From: Vagococcus zengguangii
GTDB lineage: Bacteria > Bacillota > Bacilli > Lactobacillales > Vagococcaceae
Assembly: GCF_005145005.1 (NCBI RefSeq)
Contig: NZ_CP039712.1
Coordinates: forward strand, 1,333,001-1,397,000
Direction of reading: 5' to 3'
Length of the DNA: 64,000 bases
Part shown: one piece after another, positions 27,000 to 36,366 of the stretch
How positions within the stretch are numbered: the first letter of the stretch is position 1
Layout: each line of letters opens with the position of its first letter
The notes under the pieces: generated by a model
Told to the model about the DNA's origin: nothing
What the model saw: the letters and a program-made list of their open reading frames with translations, nothing else
Databases searched by the model: none
Translations under genes and position numbers: made by a program

Positions 27000-27854
27000 C
27001 TATATATGGTCTCCTATACTATAAACGATAATTTTTCCTTCTTCATATAGTTCAGTTCCGAAAGAAAAATATATTCTATCTTGTTTATTCTTATTACGTC
27101 CAAATTTTTTAAATTTTGTATGGCATTCACAGGTTATATCTATTTCTCCGTCTTTAAAAGTCAACAATTTAGCTTTTTCACGACTGCTCTCAGGGCTACA
27201 ATTTATATCAAATAGCGATTCAAAGTCAGCACATTTTTCACGATTTGACTTAGAAAGCTTATTATTTTCTTTTGAAAACTCATCTAGAGCTGTTAGATGA
27301 TCGACAATTTCAGGTAATAAATCAGAAAAATCAGTATTCAGATTTCGCAAGCTAGAAAATACGTTCTCATGAAAAAATAAATTTGGATAATATATTTTTA
27401 GCATCTTAAAAAACTCTATTTTATTTGGTGAAACACTAATATATCGTCTCATCAATTTTAGTAGTTTATCTATCGAAGATATTAAATGGATATTTTCAGT
27501 ATTATCATCTTCTATAAATAAAAATTTGTCGTTAAAATCACAGTAACTAGGATGGTCTTTTGACAGCTTTTCTTGAAATAATTCATATTCATGGCTATTT
27601 TCAAATGACTGGGCTTTGGTGATTTGTATTGACAATTCTCTTTTTAAATCTGATAGTACGGGTTCATCATTACTATATAACCAATCCACCAAAATATCTC
27701 CGTTATATTCAGAATCCCATATTTTTTCAGTCTTCTTAATATCGAATGAATTCGAATTTATAAAATCAAAAAGTTCTAGTATCTCATTTAATATTTTTCT
27801 AGTATCATTCAACATTAAACTCGAATACAATTCATTAGAAATAATACTAATCAT
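27000..27854 (-). CDS. Unknown 284-residue protein, third gene of the DUF262/ATPase trio
   Basis: I do not recognise a domain. The chain is acidic and helical for about 210 residues and ends in a beta-rich part (KLLTFKDGEIDITCECHTKFKKFGRNKNKQDRIYFSFGTE) with a Cys-x-Cys-x-His. It has no membrane segment or signal peptide. Its ATG overlaps the end of the ATPase gene by 8 bases, which ties it functionally to that gene; AAGGAG lies upstream. By position it could be the effector or specificity subunit of the system. It is the last gene of the five-gene operon, ending just inside the island's left repeat. Confidence 0.7.
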   Translation of the reverse strand: MISIISNELYSSLMLNDTRKILNEILELFDFINSNSFDIKKTEKIWDSEYNGDILVDWLYSNDEPVLSDLKRELSIQITKAQSFENSHEYELFQEKLSKDHPSYCDFNDKFLFIEDDNTENIHLISSIDKLLKLMRRYISVSPNKIEFFKMLKIYYPNLFFHENVFSSLRNLNTDFSDLLPEIVDHLTALDEFSKENNKLSKSNREKCADFESLFDINCSPESSREKAKLLTFKDGEIDITCECHTKFKKFGRNKNKQDRIYFSFGTELYEEGKIIVYSIGDHI

Positions 27855-28956
27855 AATTTCTCCTTATTATTCTCATATTTTTCAAATCATTCTCTTGTTG
27901 ATCAAAAAAATCATCCGGCCATTCTAATAATTCTAACCTATTATTTAATGGTATTCGTGAAACCTTCGTTCTACCATCTTCAATTGAGAAAAAATTTATT
28001 ACCAAACTGTCTTCATCCATCTTTTTCTTCAAATAATATAATCGCATACCGTTAATAACATGTTCACTATGAGTTTCAATTATCACTTGACGGTGACTTG
28101 AAGAAACCTGAGCTAAAAACTGTCCTAATAGTGACTGACCCTTAGGATGTAAATGGGCTTCGGGATTTTCTACTATTATTAAAGAATTTTCTTCAGATAT
28201 CAAACATGTTAATATAATTGGTAACACATATGATAAGCCAAAACCCACATTATTTAACGAAACATATCCCATATCATGATTTTTTTGTTTAACTTCAAGT
28301 TTCACTAATCTCAACGCAGTATCAAGAGTTGAACTGAATTCAACACCCTCAAAAAAACTATTCAGCCAGGTTTCAGTTTGTTTCTTTAAAGTTTTCTCCG
28401 ATCGTGTTGCTGTCTTATCATATAATAATCCCTCATCTACGATATCATCAGCATATTTATTTAATATGTGAAATGAATTTTCTCCTCTTATTCCACAATT
28501 TTCAATTCCTAAACTATCAATCTTTTGATAATTTCTAGGACCAATTCTTTCTGCTGATAAATAGTAAAACCTATTATCAACAATATTTATTTGATTATCA
28601 AAGTTATGAATTCCTATTTCTGTGCTCACTTTTAATGAATCTTTTTCTTTTTTTACTATTTTAAAGGTAAGATTATTTAATCCAATTTCGAAATGATCAT
28701 TATTCCCTGTAATAATTTTTTCATACGTACCTAATTCTAATCCAAATTTTTCACTATTCAAATACGTTTCACTTACTTCCCTAGAAGTTTCTCGAAAATT
28801 ATCAAATAGTAATTTAAGTAATAATAATGATTGAATTGCTGTAGATTTACCGACTGAATTCACCCCAGAAAAAACATTTAAATTATTTAATTTTATTTCT
28901 GTATCTTCTATATAACTTTTTAATCCATTAATCCTTAACATATTAATTTGATTCAT
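27847..28956 (-). CDS. AAA family ATPase of the DUF3696 type
   Basis: 369-residue SMC/OLD-like ATPase. Walker A is GVNSVGKST near residue 32, an ABC-like signature region reads SLNNVGFGLSYVLP, Walker B is SLIIVENPEAHLHPKGQ and the switch histidine is in IIETHSEHVINGMRL. The tail LELLEWPDDFFDQQENDL is the W-P-x-FFDQ pattern I associate with DUF3696. Such ATPases sense or hydrolyse in several phage-defence modules together with a partner. The gene overlaps both neighbours (14 and 8 bases), so the DUF262, ATPase and unknown genes form one unit. Confidence 0.82.
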   Translation of the reverse strand: MNQINMLRINGLKSYIEDTEIKLNNLNVFSGVNSVGKSTAIQSLLLLKLLFDNFRETSREVSETYLNSEKFGLELGTYEKIITGNNDHFEIGLNNLTFKIVKKEKDSLKVSTEIGIHNFDNQINIVDNRFYYLSAERIGPRNYQKIDSLGIENCGIRGENSFHILNKYADDIVDEGLLYDKTATRSEKTLKKQTETWLNSFFEGVEFSSTLDTALRLVKLEVKQKNHDMGYVSLNNVGFGLSYVLPIILTCLISEENSLIIVENPEAHLHPKGQSLLGQFLAQVSSSHRQVIIETHSEHVINGMRLYYLKKKMDEDSLVINFFSIEDGRTKVSRIPLNNRLELLEWPDDFFDQQENDLKNMRIIRRNYD

Positions 28957-30439
28957 TAATCAATACCTCCAGTATTTCAGCCATTATTGTATATGCACTT
29001 TCTATTTTTAATATTTCGTTTGTACCCGTACTTAACGAATCATCTATAGTTCGGCTCTTTAATTCTAGCTTTTCTACTTTTCCAATCCAAAAAGTATTAT
29101 TATCATCATTCAATTCATAATTATAATTAAAGAATAGATCTCTCAACTCAACATTTTGCTCTGCATTATAATCATTTATTAACTCATATCTATACGCATT
29201 TCTAGAAACTGATAGAAACAAAGCCTTATTTATTACTGTAGTCCTTTTAAAACCTTTATCACCAAAAAGTTCATATGAATTTTCCATTGACCTTTTAAAA
29301 GCTTGAAAAATGTCATTCTGAAATTTTTCTCTATTAGAATAATATTTGTTTAAATTTTCAATAACTTGGTCTAAAAAATTAGCCATTGCGCCTTTGTATT
29401 GAACGGAATGCTTATACTCATTATCAATCAAATAAAATCCTATGAATCTTAGTATTAGCTCTTGATCAGCAAATCTAGTATCTTTTACTGAATATGCAGT
29501 TGCTTTTTTAAATATTTCTAAATCAGAAAGACTTTTTAGTAACTGTCTAGTATGTGGTGTTGCCATCGCATTTCTCATTTCTTGGCGATTTAATGGCTTC
29601 CCACCTGTATTAATCCTTCTAAAAATATCATATTTAGCTTGATCTGGAGTTCTTGAGTCAACTACGTTAAAATTTAGCATTGTATCATTAATTCTTCTGA
29701 CATATTTTTGTGGTAAATATTTATTAGGATTTTTTTCGTACTCTGCTTTACGTTCATCTTCATCTTCTGACAATGGCTGGAAAAATTTCCCTCCACATTC
29801 TTCCTCTAAATACTCTAAATTTTTCAATCTAAAACCATTATTTAAATATGAATTTAATACTGATAATCTTTGTAATCCATCTAACACATGATAAATTCCA
29901 TCTTCGTCTTCAGATAAATAAAATACTGGTAAAGGAATACGTAACATCACAGACTCTATTAATCTAGATTTCCTTGTAATATCCGTCCAAACAAATTTTC
30001 TTTGGAACTCAGGATTTAAATCTATGGATTTCTTCATTATTTTTTCAACTGTACTTTCAATTGTAAATAACTTCTGGTCAACTCTAATTAGTGTTGGATC
30101 ATAAGGCTTAATCTCGTTATCTACTTCTTCTATATCTTCCTCTTCATCTTGAGATTGTAATTTGTATAGTTTATCATTATAAGATTTTGTGAATTCTAAT
30201 CTGATTTCTTCAGCACTATCTACTATATTTTCACTAAATTCAATGTCAACATTAAATACCTGTGATTTTTCTTTATCTAGACTAATAGTAATATCTCTTT
30301 TCGATAAATACTCATTTTCTAAATTATAGTATTTATACTCTTCAATATCGTTAGTTTCTTTAACAAATCGCACATCAATTTGTTCAGTAAACTCTTCTCT
30401 GTTAATTACATTTACCCCAATAGTAACTGTTTCTACCAT
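28943..30439 (-). CDS. DUF262 (GmrS/ParB-like) protein with an acidic N-terminal extension
   Basis: 498 residues. Residues about 120-330 form the DUF262 domain, with NPEFQRKFVWTD and YHVLDGLQRLSVLNSYL; the D-G-x-Q-R motif is the nucleotidase/nuclease-like centre of GmrSD and related proteins. Residues 285-300 (FRRINTGGKPLNRQEMRNA) are also conserved. The first 115 residues are acidic and not part of the usual domain, and no DUF1524 HNH domain is attached, unlike canonical GmrSD. It starts 19 bases after res and overlaps the ATPase gene by 14 bases. Confidence 0.85.
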   Translation of the reverse strand: MVETVTIGVNVINREEFTEQIDVRFVKETNDIEEYKYYNLENEYLSKRDITISLDKEKSQVFNVDIEFSENIVDSAEEIRLEFTKSYNDKLYKLQSQDEEEDIEEVDNEIKPYDPTLIRVDQKLFTIESTVEKIMKKSIDLNPEFQRKFVWTDITRKSRLIESVMLRIPLPVFYLSEDEDGIYHVLDGLQRLSVLNSYLNNGFRLKNLEYLEEECGGKFFQPLSEDEDERKAEYEKNPNKYLPQKYVRRINDTMLNFNVVDSRTPDQAKYDIFRRINTGGKPLNRQEMRNAMATPHTRQLLKSLSDLEIFKKATAYSVKDTRFADQELILRFIGFYLIDNEYKHSVQYKGAMANFLDQVIENLNKYYSNREKFQNDIFQAFKRSMENSYELFGDKGFKRTTVINKALFLSVSRNAYRYELINDYNAEQNVELRDLFFNYNYELNDDNNTFWIGKVEKLELKSRTIDDSLSTGTNEILKIESAYTIMAEILEVLINESN

Positions 30440-30458
30440 AATATTCCTCTTTCTCTTT

Positions 30459-33170
30459 TCAAATACTCAACCCTCTAAACTCACCATCAATCGCAATTCT
30501 GGCAAGTTGTTTCATAGTATTTCTACCGTCATTGATTGTGTAGAATTTTAGTCCTTTGATTTTAACGCCGTCTATTTCCTCTTCAAAGGCTAATTCTGCT
30601 TCATGCTCGTTGATATACATCAACAAATCTTCTTTCCATTGTTGTTCTTCTATTTTACCGCCTTTTGGTTCAATAAATACTTGTAAGAAAAAGTCGGCAT
30701 TTTGAAGATATAGTATGAAGTCTGGTTGGAACCCTTCAAAGTGAACATCTTTAGCGTTGGGATTGAATTCATGTAGCTTCATATTTTCGCTTTTAGCTGA
30801 TTCTCTATGCATGTTCTCATCCATACGAATCAAGAAAACTTCTGAATAGTGTCCTTTCAACTCTTGTACTCTTTCCCCAATACGATCAATCAATTGTTTT
30901 TCTGTTAAGTTAATAATCGCTGATTCGTACACGAAATAATCATCATCAATCACAAATCGTTGCACTGTTTGAGGGTTTTTATCCATGAACAATTTTGACG
31001 TATCATAGTTAGGAATACGTTTCTTATAATCCGTCACATAGTCTTTCACTGGATAGCCAATGAATTTATTCGTCCCTCTATGACTGTTAAAGTTCTTCTT
31101 AATTTTTTGAGCGACTTCCGCTAAATACAGTTCAACAATTCTCAACTTTTCTTGTGCTGTTAAATCGTGGCTTGTCATTTTCATTGGAATGTTTGCGTAT
31201 ATTGTACGATTGGTAATATTTAACCATTTCTCCCCTAAAAACTCGTCTCTTGAATTTAATAATGGCATATATTTTTTTAGGTTATCAAAATGGAAAAATG
31301 TTAAACGATTCATGGCTTTTTCTATGAATCTCCTATCAATTTCAACGGGTACTTGATGCATATCTGTATAATCTTCATACACCATATCCGCTTTATAGCT
31401 TACCTCTTTTGCTGAGGATAACCAATTAATGACAATATCTTCTTGGTTGTTTAGCGAATATTTGGTTAAACCGTCATAGTAATCATCTGATAACTCAATG
31501 GATTGGTTATAATACAATTTCCCGTATTTCCAGACATCCGTTTTCTTGAATTTGGATTTAACTTTGACATCTAAAAGCGGGTTTTTCTTATCTTCGCCCG
31601 TTGGTAAGTTCATTTCATCTAAAGCAGCCACTAAGTTTTTCAGATACTGTGGTTCATTGATCGTATGATAATGTAACGTTTCTAAAATCAAACTTGGATT
31701 GCTATCATCTTCAAATCGTCTTTGATAAGATTTTTCGCCATCTAATTCAAAAGGATTATACCTTGCCCCACGTCCAATTAACTGGGCTTCAGCCATAGTC
31801 GTTTTCTTATCGCCTTTGGTATCTTTATAGTTACTGATTCTGACAATATCATACAGATTTAAAACATCCCAACCTTCTGTTAACTTTGCTACCGCAAACA
31901 CGACACGATACAAGTTATTAGGACTTTCTAAACTATTTAACGCTTCATATTGTCCTTTTTCAAGCATTCCTGCCCCACGATCACTATCGTTAGCGTTAAT
32001 AATGCGACTTGGTGAGAACTCACGCTTCATTTCTTTGACAATTTGAGGTAAGTCTTCTTTATTTTTTAAGAAGTAATTATAGGCAAAACCTAACGTCTCA
32101 CTTTGATCTTCAGACATGACTTTTGCTTGTCTTTCAAGAAACGCTAAAATATAGTCTGGTGTTAACTTGTCAATCAGTTGATTAAACAGGTTGTTTGCTT
32201 CATTTGACGCATCAATTTTTTGTGATTTAAACATAATCACTGGTTTGATATAAGTACCATATAATTCAAAGGCATAGCGACGTCTAAACTCACTTAATAA
32301 CACAACATTCAACATGTTTTCTTCATCTGTGTTGCTTGATTGAATTCGTTTAACATTCTTAGAGTATCTGTCTTGAATAAAACGATCTAAACCGTAACGA
32401 TATAACACTTTATCTTTGTACTTCTCATAGACTTTTTTGTTTTCTAAATCAATAGTCGCCGTAAATTCTAACAACTTATTATCTTCATTGGCGTTTAATA
32501 TGGTATTAATCGCTTTTTCCCATGATTGTTCCATTTCTTTTTCAGACTTAGTAGAAGCTGAATAGTGATGCGCTTCGTCTCCTAAAATAGCCACTTTATT
32601 TCTTGCGTAATCTTGCGCTCCCATTGAGTTCTCACTTTGTGTGAAAATATCACTCGCAACGGATTGTACACTGGCTAATTTAATGTAAATCGTGTTTTTA
32701 CTTTGATTTTTCGGAAACTCATCAACTTTTACAATCGACAAACGTTCCCCATCTATTTCAATCACTGGCTGATACAAATACTTATTAGATTGCTTATTCG
32801 TTAAGTTATCAATCGTTTTATTTAATACACTGTTAGTATTCACAATAAATAAAAAGTTCTGGTAATCGTGTTCTTGATACAAATACAAGATTAAACCAGC
32901 CATCAAATCTGTTTTCCCCGAACCCGTTGCCATGTTAAACAACGCATGATTAATTCTTCGGTACTCAAAGACTTTATTCGTCATGGTGTAGTGGAAATAA
33001 CGTAAAGCAGACTCCTGATAATCACGGAACGTATGTACCATATTTTCAGCTAAATAAGTTGGTGTGACCCATCCTAATTCATCATTTAGTAAGCTATGAT
33101 CCAGTTGAACGAGTTCATCATATAAAGGAAGGGACAATGGTTTAAACGTTTCTTTCGTCTTCTTAGCCAT
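30459..33170 (-). CDS. Type III restriction enzyme Res subunit
   Basis: 903-residue ATP-dependent restriction subunit. Helicase superfamily 2 motifs are seen: MATGSGKTDLMAG near residue 80 (motif I), GDEAHH (motif II), LEFTATID (motif III) and QLIGRGAR (motif VI). The C-terminus has a PD-(D/E)xK-type nuclease, GFQPDFILYL ... VFIEPKGG near 830. With Mod it cleaves DNA carrying unmodified inverted sites. It overlaps mod by 8 bases. All motifs look intact. Confidence 0.93.
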   Translation of the reverse strand: MAKKTKETFKPLSLPLYDELVQLDHSLLNDELGWVTPTYLAENMVHTFRDYQESALRYFHYTMTNKVFEYRRINHALFNMATGSGKTDLMAGLILYLYQEHDYQNFLFIVNTNSVLNKTIDNLTNKQSNKYLYQPVIEIDGERLSIVKVDEFPKNQSKNTIYIKLASVQSVASDIFTQSENSMGAQDYARNKVAILGDEAHHYSASTKSEKEMEQSWEKAINTILNANEDNKLLEFTATIDLENKKVYEKYKDKVLYRYGLDRFIQDRYSKNVKRIQSSNTDEENMLNVVLLSEFRRRYAFELYGTYIKPVIMFKSQKIDASNEANNLFNQLIDKLTPDYILAFLERQAKVMSEDQSETLGFAYNYFLKNKEDLPQIVKEMKREFSPSRIINANDSDRGAGMLEKGQYEALNSLESPNNLYRVVFAVAKLTEGWDVLNLYDIVRISNYKDTKGDKKTTMAEAQLIGRGARYNPFELDGEKSYQRRFEDDSNPSLILETLHYHTINEPQYLKNLVAALDEMNLPTGEDKKNPLLDVKVKSKFKKTDVWKYGKLYYNQSIELSDDYYDGLTKYSLNNQEDIVINWLSSAKEVSYKADMVYEDYTDMHQVPVEIDRRFIEKAMNRLTFFHFDNLKKYMPLLNSRDEFLGEKWLNITNRTIYANIPMKMTSHDLTAQEKLRIVELYLAEVAQKIKKNFNSHRGTNKFIGYPVKDYVTDYKKRIPNYDTSKLFMDKNPQTVQRFVIDDDYFVYESAIINLTEKQLIDRIGERVQELKGHYSEVFLIRMDENMHRESAKSENMKLHEFNPNAKDVHFEGFQPDFILYLQNADFFLQVFIEPKGGKIEEQQWKEDLLMYINEHEAELAFEEEIDGVKIKGLKFYTINDGRNTMKQLARIAIDGEFRGLSI

Positions 33171-35052
33171 CTTGATTCACTTCCTTGTAGAAGCTCTGAT
33201 TAAAGGCATAATCTGAGTCAGACACTAATTCTCTAACGTGTGCATCATCTATTTCTGAATAGTTGAAATACAACTGATTTTTATCTAGTATTTTAATCAA
33301 GGTTTTCTTTTGTTCTTCAAGTGAATGTTCCCATAAGGTCGCCTTAACCTCTTCTAAATCCACTCTAAAATCAATATCAGGTGATTGACTCATTCGTTCA
33401 AAAATAACTTGTAATTCTTGCATGGTAGCTGCTTCGATAATTTCTTTTAAGAAACCTGTGTTCTTTTCCATTAATTCAGCATAGACGAATGACCCGCCAC
33501 CTTGCCAATCAACATCTTTAGAAATACCACCTTGTTCTCCTTCAATGACTTTTTGAAGTCTAGGAACTGAAACAGTATTAATGTAATCCATTTGTTCAAT
33601 TCCAATAAAACGACGGTTCATTTTCATAGCTACAGCTTGGGTTGTCGCCGAACCCATGAAGAAATCCAATATTAAGTCATTTTCATTACTAATTAAATTC
33701 ACAATATTCATAAGAAGTTTTTCGGGCTTGGCAAAGTCAAATATTCGACTTCCAAACAATAGTTTTATTTCATCTGCACTTCTTTGATTAGTACCAAAAC
33801 TAGAATCCCAAAAATCTGAAGAAATTTGGCCATTATTTAAAGCGTACTTCAAATATGTCTTTCCATATGGAATTTTTTTCCCCTTTGATGGCCAATGAAT
33901 TTCATCCTTTTCTTTTAGCTTGATGAATTCCTGTTCTTCAATCATCCACGGACCATTTAGTATTTCACCATCTGGTGTTTCTATACTATATGTATATCTC
34001 CCCCTAGTTAGATCCAATATATTACTTCTTCTGTACTTCCCTACGGAATCAGTATATGAATACTCTTTTTGTGCCTTTTCACTTAGTGGTAATCTATTTA
34101 ATTTAGAATTTGAATTTTTTCGATATAATAAAATATAATCTACAACATTTGCAAACTCCCCAATATTACTTTGATTATCTGTTTTTCTCCAAGTGATAGT
34201 TCCAATATACCGATTTGGATGATTTGAAATTTCAAATATTTCATCTAGTAAAAGCTTTAAATGAGCATACCCATCCACTCCGATTGTAATCGCCAATATT
34301 CCATCTTCATTTAATAAATCTTTTGCAATTTCAAACCTATTTTTACAAAAAGTTAGCCATGTGGATAATTTGAAATTGGAATTATATTTAAAAGCATCCA
34401 CTTGCTTTTTTTTCGAAAAATAGTATGGTGGATCACAAAATATCCCACTTATTTTATTTGTAAATCTTGCTTTTAAACTATGTAAAACAAATAAATTGTT
34501 CCCCTTTATTACCAAATTATCTTCATCAGTTATTTCAGAAACATCATGTTCTCCTTCTACATCATATTTTTTAGCGTTTACTAATAACTTTTTATCCAAC
34601 AGAACATCAATTTCTTCTTTCGCAATCACTTCATTAAGAAATGGTTCATCAGGTCTTAAATCATCTTTCGCTAGGTCTTCTTTAGTCATACCTGCTTTTA
34701 ACACCGTATCTTTATAGGGGAAATCTAACACGACTTCAGTTGCTTCATCAATAAATTTTCCGTTAGTTGTTAACCCAATTTTTTTTGAATATTTTGTATA
34801 AGAATCTTGCCAATAATCATTCGTTTCAAATAATTCTACTAATTTATTCACATTAAAAATAATGGCATCATTAATAGCCATTGTAAAATTACTTTTCACA
34901 ACGTCATTTGACAACATTTTTGCCATTAATTCTTTGTCATAATTATCTAAATCTTGAATCACTTTTTGCTTATTGATGATCTCACCAATAAAATATTTAT
35001 CACCAAACATCAGCAACACTGATTTAATGGCTTGATTAATTTTCGTTTCCAT
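33163..35052 (-). CDS. Type III DNA adenine methyltransferase (Mod)
   Basis: 629-residue beta-class N6-adenine methyltransferase. DPPY (in IFCDPPYYF, near residue 210) comes before the SAM-binding FMGSATTQAVA (near 470), the order expected for Mod subunits. The central region between them varies in the family and should hold the target-recognition domain. It modifies host sites and guides Res. AGGAGGAATT precedes the ATG. It is the first gene of the five-gene operon leading to the DUF262/ATPase trio. Confidence 0.93.
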   Translation of the reverse strand: METKINQAIKSVLLMFGDKYFIGEIINKQKVIQDLDNYDKELMAKMLSNDVVKSNFTMAINDAIIFNVNKLVELFETNDYWQDSYTKYSKKIGLTTNGKFIDEATEVVLDFPYKDTVLKAGMTKEDLAKDDLRPDEPFLNEVIAKEEIDVLLDKKLLVNAKKYDVEGEHDVSEITDEDNLVIKGNNLFVLHSLKARFTNKISGIFCDPPYYFSKKKQVDAFKYNSNFKLSTWLTFCKNRFEIAKDLLNEDGILAITIGVDGYAHLKLLLDEIFEISNHPNRYIGTITWRKTDNQSNIGEFANVVDYILLYRKNSNSKLNRLPLSEKAQKEYSYTDSVGKYRRSNILDLTRGRYTYSIETPDGEILNGPWMIEEQEFIKLKEKDEIHWPSKGKKIPYGKTYLKYALNNGQISSDFWDSSFGTNQRSADEIKLLFGSRIFDFAKPEKLLMNIVNLISNENDLILDFFMGSATTQAVAMKMNRRFIGIEQMDYINTVSVPRLQKVIEGEQGGISKDVDWQGGGSFVYAELMEKNTGFLKEIIEAATMQELQVIFERMSQSPDIDFRVDLEEVKATLWEHSLEEQKKTLIKILDKNQLYFNYSEIDDAHVRELVSDSDYAFNQSFYKEVNQDG

Positions 35053-35181
35053 AATTCCTCCTACATAATGAATATCTAGTGCCTTTATAATAACATTTTA
35101 TGGTAAATATTGGGTTATTATTTATAGCAATTCCTGAATAATCTTTGATTTTTAGACAATATAATAATTATTGAAATCACA

Positions 35182-35958
35182 TTATTCAAAGTAATCTTCA
35201 AAAAAAGATAATGATTCGACTACAGTTAAAAGTCTCAAGTAGTCAGAAAAAGTATAGTTATTAGGGTTATACTTCCCGTGTAAAACAGCATGTCTATTAA
35301 TCTCATTAATTGGGTCTCCCTCAAATGAAATATAGCTAAAATAATTGCTAACTAATTCTAAAGTGTTGTAATGGATTAGCATAAACAAGTCTTTATTATC
35401 TTCAGATTTTGCTTTGCTTATTTTCGCAATTTTTTCAATTTCCTTATTTTTTGCATAGCTAGACACATTGTCTATCTTAGAAGCTTGATTAACAAACATA
35501 CGCTCCATAATTGAAAACAAGAATGGTATAGTCAACGTGTAGTTATTAATGTCATATTTTAGTATTTTTACAATTTTTCTAATTTCATTTTTGTACTGTT
35601 CTTCTATATTTTCTTCTATATTTTCGAATATTATATACATGGACTTATAGTTTCCTTTTGTTAAAAATCTCAAAAAATATAGATTCAACTGTTCATCATC
35701 TACACCTTTTAAATCAGATAATGACAACGCCAACTCAGTTTCTAAAGGAGGCATCCAACCAATTTTTCGACATCTTTCGTAAAACTTGTACCTAATTGGA
35801 TGGCTCTTTTTCACTGTTTCGATACTCTTAGTCATTGTGTCAAATAAAGGATTAATATATTCTGATAGGTTATTCATAACTTTTAATACTGGTGATATAG
35901 ATTCTTCAACTGTTTTTGTTATTTTTCTAATACTTTCATATAGTGAGTTATTATCCAA
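35182..35958 (-). CDS. HEPN-like protein (candidate RNase toxin) downstream of an XRE regulator
   Basis: About 258 residues, helical, no membrane segment. The C-terminus reads EINRHAVLHGKYNPNNYTFSDYLRLLTVVESL; R-HAVL-H is an R-x4-H motif, the RNase signature of HEPN domains, in a NRHxxLHG context seen in abortive-infection proteins. The N-terminal 80 residues are amphipathic and may be regulatory. The TTG at 35958 has AAAGGA 6-8 bases upstream and is preferred; an in-frame ATG at 35979 lacks a site. It lies 58 bases behind the XRE gene, in the same direction, which suggests a toxin with its antitoxin/repressor. Toxicity is inferred only. Confidence 0.6.
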   Translation of the reverse strand: MDNNSLYESIRKITKTVEESISPVLKVMNNLSEYINPLFDTMTKSIETVKKSHPIRYKFYERCRKIGWMPPLETELALSLSDLKGVDDEQLNLYFLRFLTKGNYKSMYIIFENIEENIEEQYKNEIRKIVKILKYDINNYTLTIPFLFSIMERMFVNQASKIDNVSSYAKNKEIEKIAKISKAKSEDNKDLFMLIHYNTLELVSNYFSYISFEGDPINEINRHAVLHGKYNPNNYTFSDYLRLLTVVESLSFFEDYFE

Positions 35959-36016
35959 ATTATTCTTCCTTTCTCTCATTGGTTAAAACGTTTACAAAAT
36001 CGTTTGTTTGATAAGT

Positions 36017-36253
36017 TTAGCTGAGAAACTCATCATAACTAACATCTAATAGCTCTTTTATTCCTTTTAACTGGGTTAACTTAATATGCTGGCGGCCACC
36101 TTCAATTTTAACTAATGACTCTCTTGTTATATTAATATCTTTCAACTGTAATTGTTCAACTAATTCAGTTTGTCCGATACCTTTACTAATACGGATACGC
36201 TTAATATTTTTCCCAATAATATTGTCTTTATCAATAATTTTTTCTTCCTTCAT
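36017..36253 (-). CDS. XRE-family HTH regulator
   Basis: 78 residues with one HTH (IGKNIKRIRISKGIGQTELVEQLQL ... ITRESLVKIEGGRQHIKLTQLKGIKELL). ATG 36253 is chosen because AAGGTG lies 7 bases upstream; a longer frame to 36286 overlaps the promoter. It is divergent from the lipoprotein gene and upstream of the HEPN-like gene. Two matching dyads in the divergent region are its probable operators. Confidence 0.82.
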   Translation of the reverse strand: MKEEKIIDKDNIIGKNIKRIRISKGIGQTELVEQLQLKDINITRESLVKIEGGRQHIKLTQLKGIKELLDVSYDEFLS

Positions 36254-36268
36254 GTTATCACACCTTCT

Positions 36269-36339
36269 GGACCAAAATAAGTCCATTTTCTTATTAATTT
36301 TAGAGATTAGGTGTGTTACAATGGGACTATTTTAGGTCC
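36269..36339. promoter_or_regulatory. Two GGAC-N8-GTCC operators between the XRE and lipoprotein genes
   Basis: GGACCAAAATAAGTCC at 36269-36284 and GGACTATTTTAGGTCC at 36324-36339 share GGAC-N8-GTCC and are 55 bases apart. Each lies next to a start region of one of the divergent genes, fitting control of both by the XRE protein. Confidence 0.65.
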
Positions 36340-36366
36340 ACATACCGATAAATAGGAGGAATTTTT

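Noticed and set aside
28943-30439. Calling the DUF262 protein a full GmrSD type IV restriction enzyme
   Set aside because: Only the DUF262 half is present; the C-terminal HNH (DUF1524) half with its H-N-H residues is absent.
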